The notes under the pieces are model-generated. The model was not told where the DNA came from. It saw only the letters and a program-made list of their open reading frames with translations, and made no database searches. A DNA stretch of 64,000 nucleotides from CBDDIP01 sp965229005. Its GTDB lineage: Bacteria > Actinomycetota > Acidimicrobiia > Acidimicrobiales > Ilumatobacteraceae. Made by a program: the position numbers and the translations under genes. The stretch covers positions 496,001 to 560,000 of the forward strand of contig CBDDIP010000001.1 in assembly GCA_965229005.1 (NCBI GenBank), written 5' to 3'. Shown piece by piece: positions 25,319 through 33,419 of the stretch (position 1 is the first letter of the stretch; each line of letters opens with the position of its first letter).

Positions 25319-26185
25319 TCAGCAGCCGGTCGCGCCGAGGGCGTGGAGCTGGTCGACGAAATCGGTGATGCCGGACTGCGCGGCGGCGGTGGCGTCGTCG
25401 AGTGCTTGCTGGTTGCTGCCGGCGATCTTGGCGACGACGCTGCTGAGGTCGGACGAGAGCTGATCGATGATGCCGTGCAGCTCGTCGACGCCCGCCTGCT
25501 TGTCGGCGGGGATGTCGAGCGCATCGAGGTCGCGGCTGAACAACCGCAGGCCGTCGTTGACGGCGAGCGCCCACTGCTGGGTCTCGATCGAACCGAGCGG
25601 GAGCGGCGCGCTGCTGATGTCGTCGTTCAGCCGCGAGCAGAGCGCCTCGACATCGGTGACGAAGTCGCCGGTCGGCTTCGTCGACTCGACCAGATCGTCC
25701 TGCACCTCGTTCGCCTCGTCGTACCAGTCGCCGACCCAGGCCTTCGACGCGCAGTTCGGCACGTCGAGCGACGCGGCGAGCTCGTCGATCTTCGTCAGCA
25801 GCTCGGCGCCGGCAGCCAGGTCGGTCGTGCCCGACTCCAGCCGACGCTCGGAGAAGTCCGTTCGCACGTCGGACTGGTTGCGAGCGAGGGCGAGCACGTC
25901 GGCCTGCAGCTCCTTCAGCGACGCCTCGCTCTCCTTCGGGCCGTTCACCTTGCCGAGGAGCTTGTACGCGTCCGAGTCGGTGATGCGCGGCAGCCGCAGC
26001 GTGTCGAACTCGAAGGTGTCGCTGCCCGCTTCCGGCTGCTTCGCCGCAGCCCGTTCGGCCTCGAACGCAGCACACGCCGTCTGCAGCTTCGCCGTCGCCT
26101 TCTCCGCAGACAGTCGAGGCGTCGAACTGCACGACACCACGACGAGCCCGACGCACACCGAAGCAACCACCATCCCCGTCCGCAT
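25319..26185 (-). CDS. Predicted lipoprotein, function unknown
   Basis: A 288-aa exported protein with a lipoprotein signal (VCVGLVVVSCSS, lipobox Cys about residue 19). The mature part is mostly alpha-helical, rich in Ala, Asp and Glu, with several Cys (about 5 including the C-terminal GC) that could form disulfides outside the cell. No domain is recognised. ATG 26185 has TAGCGT 6 bases upstream. It is divergent from the MoxR gene, with 55 bases between start codons, so the two could share regulation. Confidence 0.75.
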   Translation of the reverse strand: MRTGMVVASVCVGLVVVSCSSTPRLSAEKATAKLQTACAAFEAERAAAKQPEAGSDTFEFDTLRLPRITDSDAYKLLGKVNGPKESEASLKELQADVLALARNQSDVRTDFSERRLESGTTDLAAGAELLTKIDELAASLDVPNCASKAWVGDWYDEANEVQDDLVESTKPTGDFVTDVEALCSRLNDDISSAPLPLGSIETQQWALAVNDGLRLFSRDLDALDIPADKQAGVDELHGIIDQLSSDLSSVVAKIAGSNQQALDDATAAAQSGITDFVDQLHALGATGC

Positions 26186-26191
26186 CGGATC

Positions 26192-26197
26192 ACGCTA
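26192..26197 (-). promoter_or_regulatory. -10 box of lipoprotein gene (leaderless)
   Basis: TAGCGT on the minus strand, 6 bases before ATG 26185. Confidence 0.55.
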
Positions 26198-26228
26198 TTC
26201 GACCGCCGTCACCAAGCCTCGCGTGACC

Positions 26229-26234
26229 GATACT
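26229..26234 (+). promoter_or_regulatory. -10 box of MoxR/bpX operon
   Basis: GATACT, 6 bases before ATG 26241; a GANNNT variant at the same spacing as other leaderless starts. Confidence 0.45.
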
Positions 26235-26240
26235 TGGTAC

Positions 26241-27377
26241 ATGAGCAACGCGTTGGCGGGGGACATCGAGCAGGTCCATGGGGCGATCGAGCGAGCGGGC
26301 GCCGGCCTGGTCGAGCGCGATGCCCTCGTCGAGGTCCTGTTCCTGGCGGCGGTGGCCGGCGAGCACGTCCTCGTGATCGGGCCGCCGGGAACGGCCAAGT
26401 CGCAAGTCGTGCGGTCGGTGTCGCGCCAGTTCAGCGGGCACTACTTCGAGTACCTCATCGGGCGTTTCACGGAGCCGAACGAGATCTTCGGTCCGGTGGA
26501 CCTGCGCAAGCTCCGCGACGGCATCGTCGAGATCGAGACGGCAGGGATGTTGCCCGAGGCAGACTTCGTCTTCCTCGACGAGGTCTTCCTCGGCTCGACC
26601 GCGATCCTGAACACCTTGTTGGGGATCCTCAACGAGAAGACGTTCCGACGAGGCAGCACGGCGATGGACGTCCCGTTGCGGCTGTGCGTCGGCGCGTCGA
26701 ACGCGATGCCGGCCGAGACCTCGTTGGCCGCGTTCGCCGACAGGTTCCTCGTGCGGATGTTCATCGACCCGATCGAGGACGGGATGCTCGACGATCTGCT
26801 CTTCACCGCGTGGAACCACGACCACGCGGCAACGGGACAATCGCACAGCCGGATGGACATCGACGTCCTCGACCGCCTGCGCGTCACGTGCCGAGACTGC
26901 GACCTCCGCCCGGTCCGGCCCGCGCTGGCGGATGCGATCCGAGCGATGCGTTCGGCCGGGATCCCGATCACCGACCGGCGCGCCGTCAAGGCGCAATCAC
27001 TGATCGCTGCTGCAGCCGTGCTCGACGGTCGAACGGTCGCCAACCCGACCGACCTCTGGACCCTTCCGCTCATCGTGCCGACGAACGAGGCGCAGATCAC
27101 CGCACGCGAGATCCTCGGCCCGGTGCTCGACCACGCTGCCAACGCGTTGCTGCCGAACGCTGCCGAGCTCCTCTCGGCCAGCCGCGCAGCCCGAGCCGGG
27201 CGGCTCGTCGAAACGGGTCGCGGCCTGCTTCCCGGCCCGGAGCGACCTGACGACGACGACATCCGCCTTCGCCGGGAGGCGGTCGTTCGCGAGATCGACG
27301 CAACGTTCTCGCCGGATCAGCTCACACCAGAGCTGAGCACCATCCGCCAGCGCCTCGTCGAGTCGCTCGATCCGTGA
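26241..27377 (+). CDS. MoxR-family AAA+ ATPase
   Basis: A 378-aa AAA+ ATPase of the MoxR/RavA type. Walker A GPPGTAKS (Lys53), Walker B FVFLDE (Asp113, Glu114), the sensor-1 stretch CVGASNAMP and the Arg-finger region FADRFLVRMF are all present. The segment YLIGRFTEPNEIFGPVDL is typical of RavA-like members. MoxR proteins act as chaperone-like remodelers of vWA-domain partners. It is the first gene of a four-gene cassette whose members overlap by 4 bases each, with bpX5, vWA and bpX6 proteins, matching the published MoxR-vWA-beta-propeller ternary systems. The start ATG is supported by promoter spacing. Confidence 0.92.
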   Translation: MSNALAGDIEQVHGAIERAGAGLVERDALVEVLFLAAVAGEHVLVIGPPGTAKSQVVRSVSRQFSGHYFEYLIGRFTEPNEIFGPVDLRKLRDGIVEIETAGMLPEADFVFLDEVFLGSTAILNTLLGILNEKTFRRGSTAMDVPLRLCVGASNAMPAETSLAAFADRFLVRMFIDPIEDGMLDDLLFTAWNHDHAATGQSHSRMDIDVLDRLRVTCRDCDLRPVRPALADAIRAMRSAGIPITDRRAVKAQSLIAAAAVLDGRTVANPTDLWTLPLIVPTNEAQITAREILGPVLDHAANALLPNAAELLSASRAARAGRLVETGRGLLPGPERPDDDDIRLRREAVVREIDATFSPDQLTPELSTIRQRLVESLDP

Positions 27378-27793
27378 CAGCGCCCACCGCGATCCGCCCT
27401 CGGTGGTTGACGCGAGACGTTCCGCTGCCGAGCGTGGCCGTCGTCGCCCGAGCCGCTGCGGTCGCCGGGCTGGCGCGCTCCACCCTTCGCCGACTGGGGG
27501 CGGGAGCCGAGCTGGCGGCATCCGCTTCCGACGACGTGTTGCTCGTCGTCGGAGCCGAAACCGACCTGCCGTGGAGTGATGGCGCTGTGTACCTCGGCTG
27601 GGACGGCGGATTGCTGCTCCCGACGACGCTCCACCTCGTGCCGAGTGCCGCGGTCATCGCACCGGCGGCGCGCCGCTGCAGCGAGCCGAACGATCTGGTG
27701 GTGGTGCTTCCGGGGCAGGTGCTCATCACGAAGGTGCCACGCCCGCAGATCGACCGAGCCCAGCTCTCCCGTCTCGCCGGAGACGTTCGATGA
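27374..27793 (+). CDS. bpX5-domain protein of ternary system
   Basis: A 139-aa protein resembling the bpX5 domain of MoxR-vWA-beta-propeller ternary systems. It begins with RPRWLTRDVPLP, has an Ala/Arg-rich helical region, and then LPWSDGAVYLGWD, LLLPTTLHLVPSA and VVVLPGQVLI. The LPWxDGxxYLG stretch is the most family-like part; assignment is from memory of the domain pattern. Its GTG start overlaps the moxR stop (GTGA), so subunit production is likely coupled. Probably a scaffold or adaptor linking the ATPase to the propeller protein (inference). Confidence 0.65.
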   Translation: MTAPTAIRPRWLTRDVPLPSVAVVARAAAVAGLARSTLRRLGAGAELAASASDDVLLVVGAETDLPWSDGAVYLGWDGGLLLPTTLHLVPSAAVIAPAARRCSEPNDLVVVLPGQVLITKVPRPQIDRAQLSRLAGDVR

Positions 27794-29502
27794 GGTCTGC
27801 ATCGATCGCCCAGCTGCCGTCCAGCATCGCCGGCTGGACGATCCTGGCCGACCTCTTCGACGACGAGCTGGCGGCGTCGCTGCTGCACCTCATGACGCGG
27901 TTGGAGGTTGCGGTCGACACCGATCACGTCGCCCCGCACCGCAGCGGGGAGCCCGACGGGTACTCGGGCATCGATCGACGCGGACCGATCAGTCGTCTGC
28001 TGCTGAGCGAGCTGGCGCTGGCCGACGAGATCCCCGACGAGTTCCTCAGACGACTCGCGCAGGCGGAGGCCGGGTACCTGGAGCTGAACGTCGTCAAGGA
28101 GCTCGTCGCCGGACGTCTGCTGGTCGTTCTCGACTCGGGGCCGGATCAGCTGGGGATGGCCCGCATCGGTCATCTGGCCGTGATCCTGCTCCTCTGGCGC
28201 AAGTCGCAGCGTCTCGGGGTCGACCTCGAAGTCGGCGTGATCCAGCGGCCAGGCGAGTCGATGCGCGGCAGCCTGAACGACATCGTCGTCGCCTGGTTGG
28301 CCAATCGGACGCACGAACGAATCGAGCCCGTGCACGTCGCGGCCTGGACCTCTGGCCTCGGACCGGACGACGAGTGCTGGATGGGTGGCGGCAGCGACCT
28401 CGCGGCGATGCGCGCAGCGTCCGCCGGTCTGCACACGATCACCTTCACCGAGTCCGGGGTCGACGTCGACGGCGCGACCGACCTCGAAGTCGTCTCCCAT
28501 GGCAAGCGGTCCACCGTGCCGCTGCCTCCCCGCGACGACGCCATCCGGCTGCTCCGCGAGCGCGGGTTTCGACGGCAACAGTCCGGCGTCGTCACCGAAC
28601 CGACGAACACGGTCACCAGCATCCGTCACCCTCGGTTCCTCGATGCCACGTCCCGGCTGCTGTGCCGCTCCGAATGGCCCGAAGTCGTCTACTCGGTCCC
28701 GGTGCCGAGGCTCGGCAAGCAAGCGACACCGCAGTTCTTGCGACGCTCCTTCAGCGGACCAGTGATCGCGGCCGGGCACATGGGCACTCGAACCGTGGCC
28801 CTCGTGTACGTCGATCAGCAGTTGACCCTCGAGATCGTCGGCAAGAAGTTGGCCGACCTCAACGGGCTCGAGGTGCCGCTGAGCGCCCTGGGGCTTCGTG
28901 AGGACGAGCTCGATCTCATCGGCGCCAAGCCGCTCGCGCCGCTGTTGTTCGAGGGCGGTCTGCTCTACGCGCAGCTGCCATCCGGCTGGTGGCGGTTCGG
29001 CCGTCACGGGCCGCCGCAACGCCATCCGATCCTCGCTGCGGCGGCATCGGACGCCGTGGACGTCCCGTTCATCCTGCGTCCGATCGGCAACGTCGCCGGC
29101 CGTGGGGTCTGGGTCCAGGGGACGTTGCTCCAACAGGTCCCCGACGGTGCCCCGTTGGTGATCGGCGCGGGCTACGTCGGCTGGCGGGTGCACGATTCAT
29201 GGACGCTGCGACGCATCGCTCAGCCTGCGGACGAGGTCATCACGTCGGCACAGGGCGAGCCGATCGGGGTCATCACGACCGCCGCCGGCCCGTTCCTCGT
29301 CTCGCTGTCGGACGGCGGCCAGCTCGTCCGTCTCGACGGCCGGACGTCGCGGACGATCACCGCGTTGTCGGGCGACATCGCCGAGATCAGCGTGCACCCC
29401 ACCAAGCCACTGATCGCCGTCCAACGTGCCGACGGCACGACCATTGCGTACGACGCCGGCTCGGGGGTCATCGCCTTGCGCTTCAGCGACGGTGCACGAT
29501 GA
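27790..29502 (+). CDS. vWA/beta-propeller protein of ternary system
   Basis: A 570-aa protein in the position of the vWA component. The N-terminal ~200 residues include a hydrophobic strand ending in LLVVLDSGPDQLG (Asp115), which fits a degenerate vWA metal site. The following LAVILLLWRKSQRLGVDLEVGV continues the Rossmann-like pattern. From about residue 300 the sequence turns to short beta repeats (WVQGTLL..., VITTAAGPFLVSLSDG, ALSGDIAEISVHPTKPLIAVQRADGT), consistent with a beta-propeller. No signal peptide or membrane helix is seen, so it is cytoplasmic. Overlaps bpX5 and bpX6 genes by 4 bases (ATGA). Likely the client or partner of the MoxR ATPase (family knowledge). Confidence 0.65.
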   Translation: MRSASIAQLPSSIAGWTILADLFDDELAASLLHLMTRLEVAVDTDHVAPHRSGEPDGYSGIDRRGPISRLLLSELALADEIPDEFLRRLAQAEAGYLELNVVKELVAGRLLVVLDSGPDQLGMARIGHLAVILLLWRKSQRLGVDLEVGVIQRPGESMRGSLNDIVVAWLANRTHERIEPVHVAAWTSGLGPDDECWMGGGSDLAAMRAASAGLHTITFTESGVDVDGATDLEVVSHGKRSTVPLPPRDDAIRLLRERGFRRQQSGVVTEPTNTVTSIRHPRFLDATSRLLCRSEWPEVVYSVPVPRLGKQATPQFLRRSFSGPVIAAGHMGTRTVALVYVDQQLTLEIVGKKLADLNGLEVPLSALGLREDELDLIGAKPLAPLLFEGGLLYAQLPSGWWRFGRHGPPQRHPILAAAASDAVDVPFILRPIGNVAGRGVWVQGTLLQQVPDGAPLVIGAGYVGWRVHDSWTLRRIAQPADEVITSAQGEPIGVITTAAGPFLVSLSDGGQLVRLDGRTSRTITALSGDIAEISVHPTKPLIAVQRADGTTIAYDAGSGVIALRFSDGAR

Positions 29503-32030
29503 GGCGGATCGACCTCGTCCATCGCGGCACGGCCAACGCGATCGGCTTCGTCATCGACGTGCCGACGATCGGCGAGGCAGCGGCGCGGGCGCGTGCAATC
29601 ACCCACCTCGGCAGCGGAGGCCAGCTGCTGGATCTCCCCGACGGTCGTTGGCTGCTCCTTGCTGCTCAGCGAGCGGCCGTGCGTGCCGAGTCGGCTCCCG
29701 GCGGCGTCCTCGTCGAGCTCGCTGAGGACGCCGGCGCCGCACCGGGCATCGCCCCCGAGCGACTGCTGCGCGAGCAACGACACGGGCAGGCGTGCTCGCT
29801 ACGCGCTGACGACCTTCCACCCGTCGACCGCAGCGAGTGGTTCGATCTCGGCGAGGTGACCGTCCTGTCGCCCATCCACGTCACGTCGGTGCGTCCGCCT
29901 GCGGATCCAGCGGCGGCGCCGACCGTCGATCTCCGAAAGGCGGCGCGCGTGAAGGACGCTTCGGCGGCGACGCAGGCGACCGTGCGCCGCCTCGTCGCGC
30001 TGAGCGAGAGCCGGAAGCGGCGCCGACCGGTCCCCGCGACGGCCTCGGGCGGCGTGGCACGACCACCTCGTCCGCCCAAGCTGCGCAACGCCATCTTCAA
30101 ACGGCTGATGCGCACGCCAGCGGCCAAGACCATCGGCCGCAAGCACGCCAAGTACATCGAAGACCTGGCTCGCCGGTTCGAGTCGGGCGACATGGAGGAG
30201 GCACTGCATCGGGCGATCCCCCTCGGCGGTGACGCGAGCGGGCCAGACGGGTTGCTGTCGCTGCGGCTGCCGCGTCGCCGGTCGCAGCTGAAGATCACCC
30301 CGGCCGGCAACGCCCCCGGGCGGTCCGTCCCCTACGGGCCGACGATCCAGCAACGTCTGAACGCCACCTACCGCGCCGCGGCGAAGGAGCTCGAACGCCG
30401 CGGCGAGATCGACCAGGCGCTGTACGTGCTCGTCGAGCTGCTCAACGACGCGGGAGGCGGCGTGGCGATGCTCGAGCGGCACGAACGGTTCGAGACCGCG
30501 GCGACCATCGCCGAGCAGCGCCGCCTGGACGGGTTCACGATCGTTCGCCTGTGGTGGCTGGCCAAACGACGTGACCGGGCGATCGCGCTAGCCCGGCGCC
30601 ATCGCGCGTTCGCCATCGCGATCGACCGGCTCGAGCCGACCGACCGGGCGGCTGCGTTGCAGCTCAGGCTGGAGTGGGCGAACGATCTGGAGCGAGGGGG
30701 AGATCTCCTCGGTGCCGTCGAGGCTGCGTGGCCTCGCGCGGAGCTACGCCCCGCACTCACGAACCTGATCGATCGCGGAGCACGCCTCGGTGGAACCACC
30801 GGTGGAGCGCTGCGTGCCTACGCGGTGGCGTTGGACGCGACCACGGCGCGCGTCGAATCGGCCATCGATCTGGTTCGGACCGGCGACAACCCCGAGGTGC
30901 GCAGCTTCCTCCGCGTGTTCGCCAACATGCCGGCGAGCGACCCGGTCGTCGATCGCCGAATCGCATCCGAGTTCATCCGCACCACGCCCCGCGAACTCGA
31001 GCGCGTCGCCGGCACGACCGAGGTGTGGTGGGCGGTGCGCAGCCGCGCCGACACCGCGCTGGTCGCCGACCTGCCACGGCGCGGCAAGCCGCCGACGGAG
31101 CGAACCGCCGTGCAGGTGCCACGGCTCGCACCGGGCCAGATCGAGGTTCGCGACGCTGCCGGCCTGTCGAGCGGTGACGTCCTGGTCGCCCTGGGGCCGA
31201 TGGGTTGCAGGCTGATCCGGCCCGACTCGTCGGTGGCGGCAGAGTGGCGATCGCCGACGAGCACGATCGTGATGGCGGACCACGGCGGGAGCGCCCTGCT
31301 GCTCGATGGGCGCGAGAGCAGCCAGCGGTCCGGCACCGAGTTCGACGTTCGCCGTCTCGACCTGTCCACTCGACGGCTCACGTTCTACGGCACGCTGATC
31401 CTGCACTCGTTCGCCGACTCGTTCGACGGACTGCAGTGGCTCGTGATCGACGAACGCAACGCGGCGATGATGGACCTGACTGCTGCAGTGCCGACGATCG
31501 GCTGGCGGCCCGTCGAATCCGAGTCGACGTGCCGATCCATCCACCGGACCAGCAACCAGGTGACGGCACTCGTCGTCAGCGGTGACGGGCGCCTCGCTCC
31601 CCGCGCGTCCGAGCTGCGCGGTTGGGACGCACCGATGAACCGTCTGATGAAGAAGAAGGTGATCCAGTTCGCCGACGACGTCACCGGCTACCGCCTCTTG
31701 CCGATGGAGCTGATGACCTTCACCGAGTCGAGCGTGGAGGTCACGAACATCAACGCGCGGACGACGATGGCGCTGGCCCCTGGCGAAGGGATCATCGTCG
31801 CCGACAACCTCATCGGTCATCACGTGAGCTCCGAGATCGGGCAGTCGCTGCGGGTCGAGCGCTGGCCAGGACAGCAGCACGTGCTCACCCTCGAGCTCGA
31901 GGCGGGCGAACGCTCCCCTCGCCTGCGGAGCAACGCCGGCCTGGCCACGGTCTGGGATCCCGCCGGTCGGGCCCACGTCATCGACGTCGAGCGCCTCGAG
32001 CTGCTGTCGTCGATCCGCACCCTCGTCTGA
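29499..32030 (+). CDS. bpX6-domain protein of ternary system
   Basis: An 843-aa protein. The N-terminal ~110 residues (VHRGTANAIGFVIDVPTIGE, LDLPDGRWLLL) resemble the bpX6 domain. A basic linker follows (SRKRRRPVPATASGG, about 170-185). The middle (~280-520) is an alpha-helical repeat region, YRAAAKELERRGEIDQALYVLVELLND and following, TPR-like (shown here in parts: ELERRGEIDQALYVLVELL). The C-terminal ~300 residues are beta-rich and propeller-like. No enzymatic motif is visible. It ends the fully overlapping cassette. A 12 bp palindrome after the stop probably terminates transcription. A structural scaffold or sensor role is inferred from family context only. Confidence 0.65.
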   Translation: MRRIDLVHRGTANAIGFVIDVPTIGEAAARARAITHLGSGGQLLDLPDGRWLLLAAQRAAVRAESAPGGVLVELAEDAGAAPGIAPERLLREQRHGQACSLRADDLPPVDRSEWFDLGEVTVLSPIHVTSVRPPADPAAAPTVDLRKAARVKDASAATQATVRRLVALSESRKRRRPVPATASGGVARPPRPPKLRNAIFKRLMRTPAAKTIGRKHAKYIEDLARRFESGDMEEALHRAIPLGGDASGPDGLLSLRLPRRRSQLKITPAGNAPGRSVPYGPTIQQRLNATYRAAAKELERRGEIDQALYVLVELLNDAGGGVAMLERHERFETAATIAEQRRLDGFTIVRLWWLAKRRDRAIALARRHRAFAIAIDRLEPTDRAAALQLRLEWANDLERGGDLLGAVEAAWPRAELRPALTNLIDRGARLGGTTGGALRAYAVALDATTARVESAIDLVRTGDNPEVRSFLRVFANMPASDPVVDRRIASEFIRTTPRELERVAGTTEVWWAVRSRADTALVADLPRRGKPPTERTAVQVPRLAPGQIEVRDAAGLSSGDVLVALGPMGCRLIRPDSSVAAEWRSPTSTIVMADHGGSALLLDGRESSQRSGTEFDVRRLDLSTRRLTFYGTLILHSFADSFDGLQWLVIDERNAAMMDLTAAVPTIGWRPVESESTCRSIHRTSNQVTALVVSGDGRLAPRASELRGWDAPMNRLMKKKVIQFADDVTGYRLLPMELMTFTESSVEVTNINARTTMALAPGEGIIVADNLIGHHVSSEIGQSLRVERWPGQQHVLTLELEAGERSPRLRSNAGLATVWDPAGRAHVIDVERLELLSSIRTLV

Positions 32031-32050
32031 CGATCGACGTCAGACGCGAT

Positions 32051-32093
32051 CTCGGCCGGTTCCGTGACGGAATCCGTCGCAGAACCGGCCGAG
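32051..32093. terminator. Bidirectional hairpin terminator between convergent genes
   Basis: Perfect 12 bp arms CTCGGCCGGTTC (32051-32062) and GAACCGGCCGAG (32082-32093) enclose a second small stem GACGG-AAT-CCGTC. It lies between the convergent bpX6 and acyl-CoA dehydrogenase genes. No T-tract follows, so termination would rely on the very stable stem. Confidence 0.6.
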
Positions 32094-32116
32094 AAGTTGT
32101 CAGAGCTCGAGCGGGG

Positions 32117-33325
32117 TCACTCGATGCGCATGCCGCTGATCGCTCGCGCGATCACGAGCTGCTGGATCTCGCTGGTGCCTTCGAAGATCGTGTGGATCTT
32201 GGCGTCGCGGTGCCAGCGCTCGACGGGGTACTCACGGGTGTAGCCGTAGCCGCCGAGGATCTGGATGGCGTCCTCGGTGACGCGCACGGCCACTTCGCTG
32301 GCCTTGTACTTGCTCATCGAGCCCTCGCCGTTCTTGAAGCCGCCGTTGCGGGCCAGCCACGCGGCACGCCAGATCAGCAGGCGGGCGGCGTCGATCTCCG
32401 TCGCCATGTTGGCCAGCTTGAAGGCGATGGCCTGGTGCTGCACGATCGGCTTGCCGAACGTCTTGCGCTCCTTGGCGTAGTCGAGGGCGAACTCGTAGGC
32501 GGCACGAGCGATGCCGAGCGCCTGAGCGCCGACCGTCGGGCGGGTGGCCTCGAAGGTGCTCATCGCCGGCTGCTTCTCGCCGCTGTGGCCCATCTCGCGA
32601 GCCCGGGCCAGCTTGGCGTCGAGCTTCTCCTTGCCACCGAGCAGCAGGCGCCCGGGGATGCGGCAGTCGTCGAGCACGACCTCCGCGGTGTGCGACGCAC
32701 GGATTCCGTGCTTCAGGTACTTCTGGCCTTGCGACAGGCCCTTCGTCCCGGGCGGGACGATGAAGCTCGCCTGACCGCGGCCCTTCAGCTCCGGCTCGAC
32801 CGCGGCGACCACGACGTGGACGTCGGCGATGCCACCGTTGGTGATCCACGCCTTGGTGCCGTTGAGCACCCACTCGTCGTTGGCCTCGTCGTAGACCGCA
32901 CGCGTGCGCAGCGATGAGACGTCACTGCCGGCGTCCGGTTCGCTGACGCAGAACGCGCCGAGCTTGACGTCGTCGGCGTCGCCGTAGCACTGCGGGATCC
33001 ACTCCATGACCTGCTCCGGCGTGCCGATGCCGCTGATGCCTGCGGCCGCGAGGGCCGAGCCCATGATCGCCATGCCGATGCCGGCGTCGCCCCAGAACAG
33101 CTCCTCGACGCACACCGGCAGGGTGAGGCCGGTCGGGTCGCTGAACGAGTTCATCAGGAACTCCCAGCCGTACAGGCCGATCTTCGCCGCTTCCTGCACG
33201 ATCGGGTACGGAAACTCCTCGCGCTCGTCCCACTCGTGACCGGCGGGGCGGATGACGTTCTCGGCGAAGTCGTGCACCCACTTCTGGATCTGGATCTGGT
33301 CTTCGTTCAGGGCAAAGTCGGCCAT
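32117..33325 (-). CDS. Acyl-CoA dehydrogenase
   Basis: A 402-aa FAD enzyme of fatty-acid or branched-chain acyl-CoA oxidation. Domains run N-terminal helical, middle beta (CVSEPDAGSDVSSLRT, WVLNGTKAWITNGG, HGIRASHTAEVVLDDCRIP), C-terminal helical. The catalytic-base Glu lies in the typical segment HTIFEGTSEIQQLVIAR, and the QILGGYGYTREYPVER signature is present. It is full length. ATG 33325 follows a TAACTT box by 6 bases, and a perfect palindrome covers that box, suggesting TetR-type repression. Substrate chain length cannot be read from sequence by eye. Confidence 0.92.
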   Translation of the reverse strand: MADFALNEDQIQIQKWVHDFAENVIRPAGHEWDEREEFPYPIVQEAAKIGLYGWEFLMNSFSDPTGLTLPVCVEELFWGDAGIGMAIMGSALAAAGISGIGTPEQVMEWIPQCYGDADDVKLGAFCVSEPDAGSDVSSLRTRAVYDEANDEWVLNGTKAWITNGGIADVHVVVAAVEPELKGRGQASFIVPPGTKGLSQGQKYLKHGIRASHTAEVVLDDCRIPGRLLLGGKEKLDAKLARAREMGHSGEKQPAMSTFEATRPTVGAQALGIARAAYEFALDYAKERKTFGKPIVQHQAIAFKLANMATEIDAARLLIWRAAWLARNGGFKNGEGSMSKYKASEVAVRVTEDAIQILGGYGYTREYPVERWHRDAKIHTIFEGTSEIQQLVIARAISGMRIE

Positions 33326-33331
33326 GAGCCT

Positions 33332-33349
33332 AAGTTACCCGTCGGTAAC
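33332..33349 (-). promoter_or_regulatory. Palindromic operator over the -10 box of the acyl-CoA dehydrogenase gene
   Basis: GTTACC-CGTC-GGTAAC (33334-33349), perfect 6 bp arms with a 4-base centre, overlaps the minus-strand -10 TAACTT (33332-33337), which stands 6 bases before ATG 33325. Placement over the -10 box indicates repression. A TetR-family regulator is the usual partner for such fatty-acid genes (inference); none is encoded in this window next to it. Confidence 0.6.
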
Positions 33350-33406
33350 AGGACGCGCAACTCAAGAAATCGTCGGGGTCCGAGGGCCGCGTGGCAGAGT
33401 GGTCAC

Positions 33407-33413
33407 GAGGGGG
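33407..33413 (+). promoter_or_regulatory. Shine-Dalgarno site of lipoprotein hydrolase gene
   Basis: GAGGGGG, 6 bases before ATG 33420, which decides that start over the adjacent ATG 33423. Confidence 0.6.
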
Positions 33414-33419
33414 ACAACG

